Below, in pieces: positions 22,878 through 31,420 of a stretch of DNA of 54,363 nucleotides (position 1 is the stretch's first letter; each line of letters opens with the position of its first letter). The notes under the pieces are model-generated. The model was not told the origin of the DNA, did no database searches, and saw only the letters and a program-made list of their open reading frames with translations. Source of the stretch: Nitrososphaeria archaeon (GTDB lineage Archaea > Thermoproteota > Nitrososphaeria > Nitrososphaerales > Nitrosopumilaceae). A program made the translations under genes and the position numbers. The stretch is taken from NCBI GenBank assembly GCA_010028495.1, contig RHCX01000002.1, positions 1 through 54,363 of the forward strand, in the 5' to 3' direction.

Positions 22878-24505
22878 TGACTCTGTATCTTTCCAGACTA
22901 CAAAAGCTTGTGGGAAAAGTAAGTAAGGACAAAATCATTTCCGCGTTGCCGTTTTTGGGCCTAGACATTGAAGAAGAGACAGATCAGTACATTAGAGTCG
23001 AATACAGTCCGAACCGACCTGACTATGCAACGGATGTTGGAATTGCAACCGGTTTGCAGGGATTACTTGGAATCAAAAAGGGAATCGCCAAGATCATAAT
23101 AAAAAGGCAAAAGGACAAGACCTACTCAATCAAGACTAGTCCTGCAGTCAAAAAAATCCGTCCGTTTGTTCTTGGCTTGGTTGCAAAAGACGGCAAGTTA
23201 GACGATGAGATAATCCGACAGCTAATTGCATTGCAGGAAGACCTGCACTTTGGAGTTGGTCGCAAGCGCAAAAAGGCATCAATTGGAATTCATGATTTGG
23301 ACAAAATCACACTACCTCTTTTGTACACTGCAAAATCCAAGGACCACAAATTTGTGCCGCTTGCAACTAATCATTCGATGTCGGTAACGCAGATTCTTGA
23401 TACTCTGGAAACTGGCAAGGAATATTCTGCAATACTTGGCAATGGTGCAAATGTTCCAATGATTTTAGATTCCAAAGAAAATACCGTTTCATTCCCGCCA
23501 ATAATTAACTCTGCTCTGACTACGGTATCGACTAGCACAAAGAATCTGCTAGTTGAGGTTACAGGAAATGATCCTGGAGCTGTTGCAGATACACTTGCAG
23601 TAGTTGCATCTGCCCTGCAAGGACTGGGTTTTACTTTACATGATTTCAAGACAGATTCTAAAAGTTCTGCGGACTCGATAAAAATGCGAACAATCATACT
23701 TGATCCAAATCTGGTAAGTCAGACATTGGGATTGGAATTATCGCCAGTGCAAATCTGCAACATGCTAAAAAAATGCAGATTAGATGCTATGGTAAAGAAC
23801 AAAAAAATCTCTTGCACAGTTCCAAGCTATAGATTTGATATTTTTGGCCCAATGGACTTGGTAGAAGAAGTCGCTCTTGGCTATGGGATACAAAATCTTT
23901 CTACAACATTGCCATCATCAACATCCGTTGGACAAAAAAGCAAAACAACACTCAAACTTGATCAGCTAAGCCAAATCATGCTAGGCCTTGGATTCACAGA
24001 AGCACTAAACTCGTCACTAACCAGCAAACAAACTCTATACGATAATACCAAACGCGATTCATCCAAGCTAATTGAAGTGGCAGAATCAAAAAGCCAAGAG
24101 CATACGGTATTGCGAGATTCTATTATTCCTGGATTGTTGGAGAATCTCTCAAAAAACATTCACGAACAGTATCCGCAGAAATTATTTGAAAGCGGAATTG
24201 TATTTTCCACAGGATCTCCAATCAAAGAATCAATTTGTCTTGCATGTGTCAGTGCACACAAGGACTCTGGATACACTGAAATCAAATCTATACTGCAATC
24301 TCTATTGAAAACCGATTCCAACATAGAATGCCAGACAAAAACATCACAAAATACAATGTTTGCAAAGGGCAAAACCGCTGATGTTATTGTAAATAACAAA
24401 AAAATTGGAATCATAGGTGAGATTGATTCTGGAGTAATTGAGAATTTCAAAATCCGTGTACCTGTAAGCGGGTTTGAGCTAATCCTGACTGATTTTCTGC
24501 TATAG
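22868..24505 (+). CDS. pheT: Phenylalanyl-tRNA synthetase beta subunit
   Basis: 545 residues, archaeal-length beta subunit (about 550). It has B1/B5-type domains: KIISALPFLGLDIEEE and EYSPNRPDYATDVGIATGLQ, IMDLVEEVALGYGIQNL-type segments in the B5 region, and a catalytic-like C-terminal domain (LSQIMLGLGFTEALNSSL). B3/B4 editing motifs are present only in the short archaeal form. It begins inside pheS (ten-base overlap), a coupled operon. A structured RNA candidate follows. Confidence 0.95.
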   Translation: MPVVTLYLSRLQKLVGKVSKDKIISALPFLGLDIEEETDQYIRVEYSPNRPDYATDVGIATGLQGLLGIKKGIAKIIIKRQKDKTYSIKTSPAVKKIRPFVLGLVAKDGKLDDEIIRQLIALQEDLHFGVGRKRKKASIGIHDLDKITLPLLYTAKSKDHKFVPLATNHSMSVTQILDTLETGKEYSAILGNGANVPMILDSKENTVSFPPIINSALTTVSTSTKNLLVEVTGNDPGAVADTLAVVASALQGLGFTLHDFKTDSKSSADSIKMRTIILDPNLVSQTLGLELSPVQICNMLKKCRLDAMVKNKKISCTVPSYRFDIFGPMDLVEEVALGYGIQNLSTTLPSSTSVGQKSKTTLKLDQLSQIMLGLGFTEALNSSLTSKQTLYDNTKRDSSKLIEVAESKSQEHTVLRDSIIPGLLENLSKNIHEQYPQKLFESGIVFSTGSPIKESICLACVSAHKDSGYTEIKSILQSLLKTDSNIECQTKTSQNTMFAKGKTADVIVNNKKIGIIGEIDSGVIENFKIRVPVSGFELILTDFLL

Positions 24506-24545
24506 TCAGGTCTGACTTAATATTTGAGAGAATTTGGTTGTTCTT

Positions 24546-24707
24546 TGCCCTAACAAAGGCATACAGACGGACTAGAATGATATGATGCTTAAACATGATT
24601 TCTGGGTCCACCCAGGTATGCGACATGGGGCTACCCCGGCCACAGAGCACATTTGAGGAAATAGGCTAATAACCTGTGAGAATGTGTGAGTCAGTGCCGG
24701 GGTACAT
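24546..24707 (+). ncRNA. Candidate two-hairpin H/ACA-like guide RNA
   Basis: The 245-base pheT-EVE gap has no protein frame but strong pairing. Hairpin 1: stem GCATAC (24559-24564) with GTATGC (24616-24621), internal stem GGACTAGAA (24569-24577) with TTCTGGGTCC (24600-24609), and a loop containing TGATATGATG, then G-ACA at 24623. Hairpin 2: a perfect nine-base stem TACCCCGGC (24632-24640) with GCCGGGGTA (24696-24704), an upper stem GCACATT with AATGTGT, internal GA-rich asymmetric loops, then ACA at 24704-24706, about 16 bases from the upper stem. Two stems each followed by ACA is the H/ACA plan for pseudouridylation guides. Strand and ends are inferred. Confidence 0.45.
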
Positions 24708-24750
24708 TACACTAGCAAAAAAATATTAGATTTGCAAAATTACAACAATC

Positions 24751-25158
24751 ATGAATTATTGGCTGTGCAAACAGGAACCAAGCTCATACGATTTTGATTC
24801 TCTGGAAAAAGAAAAAACTACCTCCTGGGATGACGTTCACAACAATCTGGCAATAAAGAACATCAATTCCATGAAAAAAGGAGATCTGGCATTTTTCTAC
24901 CACAGTGGTGATGAAAAACAAATTGTCGGAATAATGGAGATAACATCTAGTGCTTATCCAAATCCAAAAGAAGAAAATCCGAGATTCGTCACAATAGATG
25001 TAAAATACAAAAAGCGACTCAAAAGACCTGTAACACTTGCAGAGATCAAATCAAACAAGAAATTCAAGGACTGGGATCTTTTGAGGATCTCAAGACTCTC
25101 TGTTATGCCAGTTCCATCTCAAATTTGGAGCGAAATACTGGAAATCTCCCAAAAATAG
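24751..25158 (+). CDS. EVE-domain protein
   Basis: 135 residues, almost all one EVE domain: MNYWLCKQEPSSYDFDSL, TSWDDVHNNLAIKN, GDLAFFYHSGDEKQIVGIME and the closing RISRLSVMPVPSQIW. EVE domains share the PUA-like fold with ASCH and YTH and bind modified bases in DNA or RNA. A TATA-like AAATATTAG lies about 25 bases before the ATG. The ligand is unknown. The window also begins with an ASCH protein of related fold. Confidence 0.88.
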   Translation: MNYWLCKQEPSSYDFDSLEKEKTTSWDDVHNNLAIKNINSMKKGDLAFFYHSGDEKQIVGIMEITSSAYPNPKEENPRFVTIDVKYKKRLKRPVTLAEIKSNKKFKDWDLLRISRLSVMPVPSQIWSEILEISQK

Positions 25159-25206
25159 AAACCGACAATAGGTTTATTGATATATCCCGGGGTGTATAGT
25201 TTAGTC

Positions 25207-25446
25207 ATGGCAACAGCATACGTTTTGATAAACTGTGAACTAGGATCAGAAGAAGCCATCATCAAACAACTAAAATCACTTGATGGCGTTAAAGAGGTCC
25301 ACGGCACTTTTGGTGCATACGACATCTTGGCCAAAATCGAGTCTCCAACTGTTGAGGCACTACGTGAAACAATCACTTGGAAGATCCGAAAAATCGAAAA
25401 AATCCGATCTACATTAACCCTGATGGGTATTGAGGGTCAGTCTTAA
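25207..25446 (+). CDS. Stand-alone Lrp/AsnC ligand-binding (RAM) domain protein
   Basis: 79 residues from ATG 25207; a longer frame from 25177 would start inside the promoter (TTGATATATC). The sequence ATAYVLINCELGSEEAIIKQ, VKEVHGTFGAYDILAKIESP and IEKIRSTLTLMGIE is a complete RAM domain with no DNA-binding half. Such short proteins bind amino acids and can associate with full-length Lrp regulators. It is followed by TACCTCTTTTTCTT, a likely terminator. Thaumarchaeal genomes usually carry several. Confidence 0.88.
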   Translation: MATAYVLINCELGSEEAIIKQLKSLDGVKEVHGTFGAYDILAKIESPTVEALRETITWKIRKIEKIRSTLTLMGIEGQS

Positions 25447-25464
25447 ACACTACCTCTTTTTCTT

Positions 25465-26025
25465 ATGCTTTTACATTTCATATTTCTAGTAACTAAAGAA
25501 GATCTGGAATCCAGAACTGAGGAATTTGAATACGTCCAACAGATGGCTTTGTTTTATAAAAAATGGCTCAAGGACACGTTTTCTGTAGATGTAGATGTGC
25601 AAGCTGATCAGATGGTTGTCCCAGAGCAAAGCCTGGTTAGAAGACTCGACACGGCCGTTCTAGTTGAGGACCACAAAAGCCGTGGCTCTGACGTGTTTCA
25701 TTTCTATTTGTCAAATTTTCGTCCAATGTGGACTGACTGTACATGTGAAGGATACTATGCAGAAAACTTTGCAATGGTTCTTTGGGTCAAACCAAAAGAC
25801 GATGTGTTGTCAATGTGTCAAAAAAACTGTACCGTGGTATCGCATGAATTATGCCATGAAATATTGCGACAAAAAAAAATCAAAAAACAATACGATATGA
25901 TTCATGATGTCTGGAACAAACATCTTTTCAAGGGCTCGGATTTTGCAAAATATGGGAAAAACTTTGAGCCAAATGATTCCCAGCCGTACTTTATGACGCT
26001 TGATGCAACTGATCTGCGGTCATAA
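25465..26025 (+). CDS. Putative zinc-metallopeptidase-like protein (HExxH)
   Basis: 186 residues. The segment TVVSHELCHEILRQKKIKK contains HELCH followed by E, a gluzincin/metzincin-type HExxH helix, near residue 125. Four cysteines precede it (TDCTCEGYY and MCQKNC), possibly a second metal or disulfide site. No signal peptide. It lies 18 bases after the RAM-domain gene and may share its transcript. I recognise no named family; proteolysis is inferred from the motif alone. Confidence 0.6.
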   Translation: MLLHFIFLVTKEDLESRTEEFEYVQQMALFYKKWLKDTFSVDVDVQADQMVVPEQSLVRRLDTAVLVEDHKSRGSDVFHFYLSNFRPMWTDCTCEGYYAENFAMVLWVKPKDDVLSMCQKNCTVVSHELCHEILRQKKIKKQYDMIHDVWNKHLFKGSDFAKYGKNFEPNDSQPYFMTLDATDLRS

Positions 26026-26069
26026 CATAATCACCTGCTGTTTTAATTTCAGATATTTGCATTGGATAT

Positions 26070-26288
26070 GTGTTAAATTGTAAAGGATTGTGCAAAACAA
26101 AATACAAGGAATCTCTGGGAGAGTTTTCTCTCAAGTATAATGGGCAGAAAAGATGCGGAATATGTGATGTTTATCTAAAATGGAATGGAACCAAGTGTCC
26201 TTGTTGTAAGTCTGTGTTGCATGTAAGACCAAGACACTCTAGGGCCAAAACAAAATACTATGAAAATGGTAACGTACAGTGGATTTAG
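26070..26288 (+). CDS. Small zinc-ribbon protein
   Basis: 72 residues, GTG start. Cysteine pairs CKGLC near the N-terminus, then CGICDVYL and CPCC form a zinc ribbon in the middle, with a basic tail (VRPRHSRAKTKYY). Probably nucleic-acid binding. Its stop overlaps the end of the convergent 211-residue gene by four bases. No specific family recognised; similar short CxxC proteins are common in thaumarchaea. Confidence 0.65.
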   Translation: MLNCKGLCKTKYKESLGEFSLKYNGQKRCGICDVYLKWNGTKCPCCKSVLHVRPRHSRAKTKYYENGNVQWI

Positions 26289-26920
26289 CTGCACTTGGTC
26301 ACAGAATAGATTCTGTTCTCAAAGTTTGCTGTCTTGATTTCTAGTCTGTTCTCAGCATCTGATTTTCTTGATTTACTGAGTTTTTCTAGTTCTACTAAAG
26401 AGTCGCCCTTGAAACCGACTGATGTTCCAAAGATTGCGTCAGTGAGCATTGTGCCGTGGTCACCTTTTTTGACATCGTCGACAATGCCGTAAAATTTGAT
26501 TGCTTCGCGTTTTTGCACTGGGGTTCCAGTGGACTTGTTGAATGCAACGGCAATGTACATGCCGTTGTTTTTGACTGCGACTGGAACCTTGTGGTTTTTA
26601 CCAGATGCGCCAGGAATTGATTCGTTGATCAAAATATCGCATTTATGATACATGCTTGCAACATATGCGTAAAATCTGTAATCGGCAAACTTGCCTGCAA
26701 CATCGCTTTCGCAGTTGATGAAAATTTTGTGCAAAGTAACAAGGGCAACATCATTCATGCTTTGAAGCCTATCATCGAGTCGGCCTCTTTCTAAAAGGTT
26801 AGAGTCACATTCTTTGGCAATTTTTTTCAAAATGAAATCAGGAAGATTATAGTTTTTCAGAGCGGCAATATAAGATCCCGCTTGGGACATACCAAAACTT
26901 GGAAAGCCCTTATTGACCAT
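26285..26920 (-). CDS. Protein of unknown function
   Basis: 211 residues, ATG start. The N-terminal half is helical (PDFILKKIAKECDSNLLERG). The second half has strand-rich segments: HKVPVAVKNNGMYIAVAFNK and KREAIKFYGIVDDVKKGDHG. The pattern of a charged strand followed by VAFNKSTGTPVQKREAI could fit a nuclease-like fold, but no catalytic motif can be named. No membrane segment or signal peptide. It is separated from aconitase by a 167-base divergent gap holding promoters only. Confidence 0.6.
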   Translation of the reverse strand: MVNKGFPSFGMSQAGSYIAALKNYNLPDFILKKIAKECDSNLLERGRLDDRLQSMNDVALVTLHKIFINCESDVAGKFADYRFYAYVASMYHKCDILINESIPGASGKNHKVPVAVKNNGMYIAVAFNKSTGTPVQKREAIKFYGIVDDVKKGDHGTMLTDAIFGTSVGFKGDSLVELEKLSKSRKSDAENRLEIKTANFENRIYSVTKCS

Positions 26921-27087
26921 GCAGATGGCCTCCAGTGAAGAATGTAAAATGAATCATGCCCCGTACCATATACAGTAAAGCTGCTTTTTGCTTATAACTG
27001 TTAGGAATAACTAAATCGAAAAGATGTTTCCAAGTAAAAAACCCTGATACGATTTATAACTAATTGGCGGACCATGCTTGATTGCTA

Positions 27088-29358
27088 ATGGAAATTGCAA
27101 CAACACCAAAACTTGTTACCCAAGTTTATGAAAAACTAGAGCAAAATATTTCCAAATTTAGAAAAGTAGTTAATCGCCCGCTGACACTGTCGGAAAAAAT
27201 TCTTGTCGGCCACTTGGCGGAATTCGACGGCAAAGAGTCGGAGCGGGGAAAAAGCTATGTCTTTTTGAAACCAGACAGAGTAGCACTGCAAGACGTAACG
27301 GGACAAACAGTAATGTTGGAATTCATGCAAGCTGGTCTGAAGCAAGCTGCATTACCAACAACAGTTCACTGTGATCATTTGATTCAGGCCAAAGTCGGAG
27401 CCAAAGAGGACACCAAGCTTGCAATGTATGAAAATAATGAAGTTTACACATTTTTAGAATCTGCTGCCAAAAAATACGGTGCGGGATTCTGGAAGCCGGG
27501 AGCTGGCATCATTCACCAAGTGGTATTGGAAAATTATGCATTTCCTGGAGGGCTAATGATTGGAACCGACTCTCATACACCAAACGCCGGCGGCCTTGGA
27601 ATGATAGCAGTAGGGGTTGGAGGAATGGATGCCGCAGAGGTCATGGCAGGAATGCCTTGGGAGCTGCTCTATCCAAAAAGAATAGGAGTCTATCTCAAGG
27701 GTTCACTGAATGGTTGGACTGCACCAAAAGACATCATACTGTATGTAGCAGGATATCTTACCGTGTCTGGTGGAACAAATGCCATCATTGAATATTTTGG
27801 TCCAGGAGCAAAGACAATCAGCTGTACTGGAAAAGCAACCATAACCAACATGGGTGCAGAAATCGGTGCAACATGTTCTATTTTTGAATATGATGAAAAG
27901 ATGGCAAACTATCTAAAAGCAACTGGACGTGGCGAGCTTGCGGCAATTGCAGACAAGCACAAAGACATTCTGACAGAAGATGAAGATGTAGTGAATAATC
28001 CTGGAAAATATTTTGATAAAGTAATAGAAATTGATCTGAGCAAGCTAGAGCCACATATGGTTGGCCCGCACACGCCTGACTTGGCACGACCAATATCAAA
28101 ACTTGCAGAAGACGTCAAAAAGAACAATTACGTTGATGAGATTTCAGTCGCCTTGATTGGAAGCTGCACCAACTCTTCATATGAAGACATGTCACGAGCT
28201 GCAAGCGTTGCAAAACAGGCAAAACAAAAAGGAATCAAATCAAAAATTCCATTGCTGGTTACACCCGGATCTGAGCAGGTCCGCGCAACAATTGAGCGCG
28301 ACGGACAAATGCAGATGCTTGATGATATCGGCGCAACTGTACTTGCAAATGCATGCGGTCCTTGCATTGGACAGTGGAGCAGACCTGAGTTAAAAAATGA
28401 CAATCCGAATACTATCATCACATCGTTTAATCGAAATTTCCCTGGACGCAACGATGGAAAAAGAAACACGATGAATTTCATCGGCAGTCCTGAATTGATT
28501 ATTGCACTTTCTCTTGGTGGAAGACTGTCATTCAACCCAATAACTGATGAGCTGACAGCACAAGATGGAACCAAATTCAAACTGTCACCGCCAGAAATTG
28601 CACCAGATGTTCCAAAAGACGGATTCAAGGCAGGAGTGGATGTTTATGTTGCACCTTCTGAGAACCCGGACTCAGTTCAGGTGTTAATAGATCCAAACAG
28701 CGAGCGACTTCAAAAACTAGAACCATTCATCCCATGGGACGGCAAGGATTATTACGATTTACCAATAATGGTCAAGGCAAAGGGCAAGTGCACTACAGAT
28801 CACATCTCGCCTGCAGGCGCTTGGCTTTCATTCAGAGGACACCTAGACAGACTAAGCGATAATCTACTTTTGGGAGCAGTAAATGCATTCACAGGCGATG
28901 TTGGCAAGGGCAAAAACGCACTAACTGGTGTAGTAGAATCATTCCCAAGCATTGCGCGCCAGTATAAGTCTAAAGGTCTCAAGTGGATAATCATTGGCGA
29001 TACAAACTATGGAGAAGGAAGCAGTAGAGAGCACGCCGCCCTTACTCCAAGATTTTTGGGATGCGGTGCAGTAATTGCAAAATCATTTGCAAGAATCCAT
29101 GAGACAAATCTCAAAAAGCAAGGACTGCTAGCACTGACGTTTTCAAATCCTGCAGATTATGACAAAATTCAGGAAACCGACAGACTAAGTCTGGTGGATT
29201 TGGGAAAATTGGAACAAGGAAAACCGGTAAAATGTATCATAACCCATGCAGACGGAAAGAAAGAAGAGGTTTCACTATCGCACACATTCAACTCTTCTCA
29301 GATAGACTGGTTCAGGCAAGGCTCTGCGCTGAACGTTTTGCGAAATAAAAACAAGTAA
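27088..29358 (+). CDS. acn: Aconitate hydratase
   Basis: 756 residues from ATG 27088 (an in-frame TTG lies two codons upstream). The iron-sulfur ligands are visible: LIGSCTNSSYEDM (first Cys) and NACGPCIGQW (Cys pair). It also has GTDSHTPNAGGLGMIAVGVGG, TSFNRNFPGRNDG and the swivel-domain motif GDTNYGEGSSREHAAL. It isomerises citrate to isocitrate in the TCA cycle that feeds biosynthesis in these autotrophs. A TATA-like GATTTATAAC lies 30-35 bases upstream. A tRNA gene follows immediately on the other strand. Confidence 0.95.
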   Translation: MEIATTPKLVTQVYEKLEQNISKFRKVVNRPLTLSEKILVGHLAEFDGKESERGKSYVFLKPDRVALQDVTGQTVMLEFMQAGLKQAALPTTVHCDHLIQAKVGAKEDTKLAMYENNEVYTFLESAAKKYGAGFWKPGAGIIHQVVLENYAFPGGLMIGTDSHTPNAGGLGMIAVGVGGMDAAEVMAGMPWELLYPKRIGVYLKGSLNGWTAPKDIILYVAGYLTVSGGTNAIIEYFGPGAKTISCTGKATITNMGAEIGATCSIFEYDEKMANYLKATGRGELAAIADKHKDILTEDEDVVNNPGKYFDKVIEIDLSKLEPHMVGPHTPDLARPISKLAEDVKKNNYVDEISVALIGSCTNSSYEDMSRAASVAKQAKQKGIKSKIPLLVTPGSEQVRATIERDGQMQMLDDIGATVLANACGPCIGQWSRPELKNDNPNTIITSFNRNFPGRNDGKRNTMNFIGSPELIIALSLGGRLSFNPITDELTAQDGTKFKLSPPEIAPDVPKDGFKAGVDVYVAPSENPDSVQVLIDPNSERLQKLEPFIPWDGKDYYDLPIMVKAKGKCTTDHISPAGAWLSFRGHLDRLSDNLLLGAVNAFTGDVGKGKNALTGVVESFPSIARQYKSKGLKWIIIGDTNYGEGSSREHAALTPRFLGCGAVIAKSFARIHETNLKKQGLLALTFSNPADYDKIQETDRLSLVDLGKLEQGKPVKCIITHADGKKEEVSLSHTFNSSQIDWFRQGSALNVLRNKNK

Positions 29359-29360
29359 CG

Positions 29361-29513
29361 TGGGGCCGACCGGAGTTGAACCGGCGATCTACAGGTCACT
29401 GCAGCTCCAAACTCACATCATCTTGTGAAATCAGTTTGGATTGTATTACTTCTGGAGCCTCTAGCGATGACTTTGTCAATCATAGTCGCCTTGCCAGGCT
29501 GGGCTACGACCCC
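29361..29513 (-). tRNA. tRNA-Trp(CCA) with two introns
   Basis: Minus strand: acceptor GGGGTCG/CGGCCCC, D-arm GCCCAGCCTGGCAAGGC, T-arm GCCGGTTCAACTCCGGT. The anticodon arm is assembled only if two introns are removed. A 24-nt intron at 29461-29484 sits inside the 5' anticodon stem (AC | AGG), and a 55-nt intron at 29397-29451 sits at 37/38 (CTCCAG | A). The spliced arm is ACAGG-CTCCAGA-CCTGT, five perfect pairs, anticodon CCA. The larger intron folds on TCCAAAC/GTTTGGA and contains CTGA and GATGATG, like box D/C elements. RtcB and TrpRS are both in this window. Confidence 0.9.
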
Positions 29514-29603
29514 ACGAATTACAACAATCTGGACTTGGATTTATTCTAACTGGTGTTTCTGAATTAGATTTATTATAAATTCAAAATTGTAAGATATTGT
29601 ACA

Positions 29604-30137
29604 ATGGTCAAACTTATTCTCATAATTGGCGCGGCAATTCCTATTATTCTGGCTGCCTTGATTGCAGCTCCAATGATTATGAACCCACAAGTCCCGTTTT
29701 CTGCAGCAAATGCTGATGACAAGATCTCAATTGAGCTAATAAAATATGATCTCAAAAAAGTCTCGTTTGGATTGACTGATAAACTGGTGCCGCAAAAATC
29801 CGAGGTTCTGACTATATCTGATGATGGTTCACTAAAGTATACCTTGTCTACACCTGATTCTTCTCCTGTGGAAAAATCTCTAGTCTTAGACAAGTCTCAA
29901 GTTACCAAGCTTACTGCGTTGATCAAAGAGACGGGCTACATGCAGTTGCCGTTTGATTCGATTCCCGCAGACGAGTCTGTATCACAGTACACAAAATTCT
30001 CACTAAAAGTAACATTGAATGGAAAAACAAAACAGGTCCAGTGGCCTGAACAAAACGCAACCTCATCTTTTATTCCGCCGTTAGTGTCTAATGTGGAATC
30101 GGAGCTAGAAGGGCTCTTGAACCAGACAAAGAATTGA
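29604..30137 (+). CDS. Membrane-anchored extracytoplasmic protein, unknown function
   Basis: 177 residues. One N-terminal hydrophobic helix (LILIIGAAIPIILAALIAAP) anchors a domain of about 150 residues. That domain has ISIELIKYDLKKVSFGLTD, a later TLNGKTKQVQWPEQNA and many Ser/Thr. A TATA-like TTATAAATT lies about 22 bases before the ATG. Its stop overlaps the TTG start of the following polytopic protein, so they are co-translated and probably work together at the membrane. No family recognised. Confidence 0.7.
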   Translation: MVKLILIIGAAIPIILAALIAAPMIMNPQVPFSAANADDKISIELIKYDLKKVSFGLTDKLVPQKSEVLTISDDGSLKYTLSTPDSSPVEKSLVLDKSQVTKLTALIKETGYMQLPFDSIPADESVSQYTKFSLKVTLNGKTKQVQWPEQNATSSFIPPLVSNVESELEGLLNQTKN

Positions 30138-31366
30138 GTACGATAAACTATACTCCTGTCAGCAAGCCATTTCTGATGACTGGCGTGATTCTGTCATTTA
30201 TTGGTACAATAATTGGTTCTGTTTGGATGTTGAGCTTGTTTGGTGTTGCATTTCCTGAACAAGTTTTGTCGATTTTCAAAGTTCATAGAATTTTCCAGCT
30301 GAATGGCTTTGTCACACTCATGATTATGGGAGTTGGATACATGATCATACCTAGAATGCGAAACAATCTGACTCCATCAAACAAGCTCGCCAAAATATCG
30401 TATCTTTTGATAATATCTTCGATTGGTGTGGACTTTGCCGGGGGAATTTTATCATCTGACTATTCCAAAATAGCAACTGTTCTACGACTAATTGGCGTTT
30501 CTATCTTTGGTGGGCTAATGTTTTACATGCTAAGAATTGTGCCAAAACTGCTAAGGGAATCTGATTATTTTATCGCAATTTCGCTTTCGGCATTGATTGC
30601 ATCGCAAGTTGTATCGTTGTTTGATGTGCAGCAAAATATTCTGATTCAAAAACAAATGTGGCTGTTTTTCCCTATTTTGATGATCTTTGCCATACAATAC
30701 AAGACACTGCCATCGTTTTTGGGATTTTTGCGAGCAAAAAGAAAGCTGCTCTTTACATCAATTACTTTGGCAATATTATCTGGCATATTGGGAATAACAT
30801 CTGTACTCATACCATCACAATCTGTAGATATCGCGTTTAATCTGTCCATGATATCGATGGTGATATGCTTTACACTGTCGTTGTACATTTATGGTGGATT
30901 TGATAATACTGAGATTCTCAAACTGATCACCGGAGAAAAGAAAAAACGCTATCATGTGATTATACTACACACACGAATTGCTTATGGATTCCTGCTTGCC
31001 GCTTTGACGCTTGGAACAGTACATGCAATGAATATCACAAATTTTGCATTGTATGATTTGACCATACATTACACAGCAATTGGATTCATTGGGGTAACAA
31101 TAATGTTGTACATGCCGCTGATGATTCCACCAATATTGGAAAAACCAGTTAGATTTCTGGACTTTAATTATATTCCATTGGCATTGATACTGATAGCACT
31201 TGGAATTAGAACAATAGGGGATGTAATTCTGAGCTCTGCATTACATGATCAGGCAATAATTGTCTTTGGAGTATCTGGCTTTGTTGTTCTAGTGGGCATG
31301 TTCCTGTTTGTTCGAATGATTCACCGCGCAATGAAAAACACCAATTCTGAATTGTCTATTGTGTAA
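30134..31366 (+). CDS. Polytopic membrane protein, NnrS / heme-copper oxidase subunit I-like
   Basis: 410 residues, TTG start overlapping the upstream stop. Roughly twelve hydrophobic helices. The segment FKVHRIFQLNGFVTLMIMGVGYMI has a histidine in a helix as in NnrS and oxidase subunit I-like proteins; others are HAMNITNFALYDLTIHYTAI and MWLFFPILMIFAIQY. NnrS-type proteins are heme- and copper-containing membrane proteins linked to nitric-oxide stress, a plausible need in an ammonia oxidiser that makes NO. The match is by topology and histidine pattern, so it is tentative. Confidence 0.55.
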   Translation: MSTINYTPVSKPFLMTGVILSFIGTIIGSVWMLSLFGVAFPEQVLSIFKVHRIFQLNGFVTLMIMGVGYMIIPRMRNNLTPSNKLAKISYLLIISSIGVDFAGGILSSDYSKIATVLRLIGVSIFGGLMFYMLRIVPKLLRESDYFIAISLSALIASQVVSLFDVQQNILIQKQMWLFFPILMIFAIQYKTLPSFLGFLRAKRKLLFTSITLAILSGILGITSVLIPSQSVDIAFNLSMISMVICFTLSLYIYGGFDNTEILKLITGEKKKRYHVIILHTRIAYGFLLAALTLGTVHAMNITNFALYDLTIHYTAIGFIGVTIMLYMPLMIPPILEKPVRFLDFNYIPLALILIALGIRTIGDVILSSALHDQAIIVFGVSGFVVLVGMFLFVRMIHRAMKNTNSELSIV

Positions 31367-31420
31367 AAACCAGAAAATTCTGTCGCGTATTATAAATATG
31401 CAAAATCAATCATTTTCTTT

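Noticed and set aside
24506-24750. RNase P RNA or SRP 7S RNA in the pheT-EVE gap
   Set aside because: The gap is too short for SRP RNA, and I cannot find the conserved RNase P core or the SRP helix 8 motif; the ACA-closed hairpins fit a guide RNA better.
28128-28628. 166-codon open frame on the minus strand inside the aconitase gene
   Set aside because: It runs antisense to conserved iron-sulfur motifs of aconitase, has no promoter and no protein-like pattern; it is a by-product of codon bias.
31370-31420. Riboswitch upstream of pdxS, or a TPP switch near thiL
   Set aside because: The spaces before these starts are too short and show only TATA-like sequence; thiL overlaps glmM.
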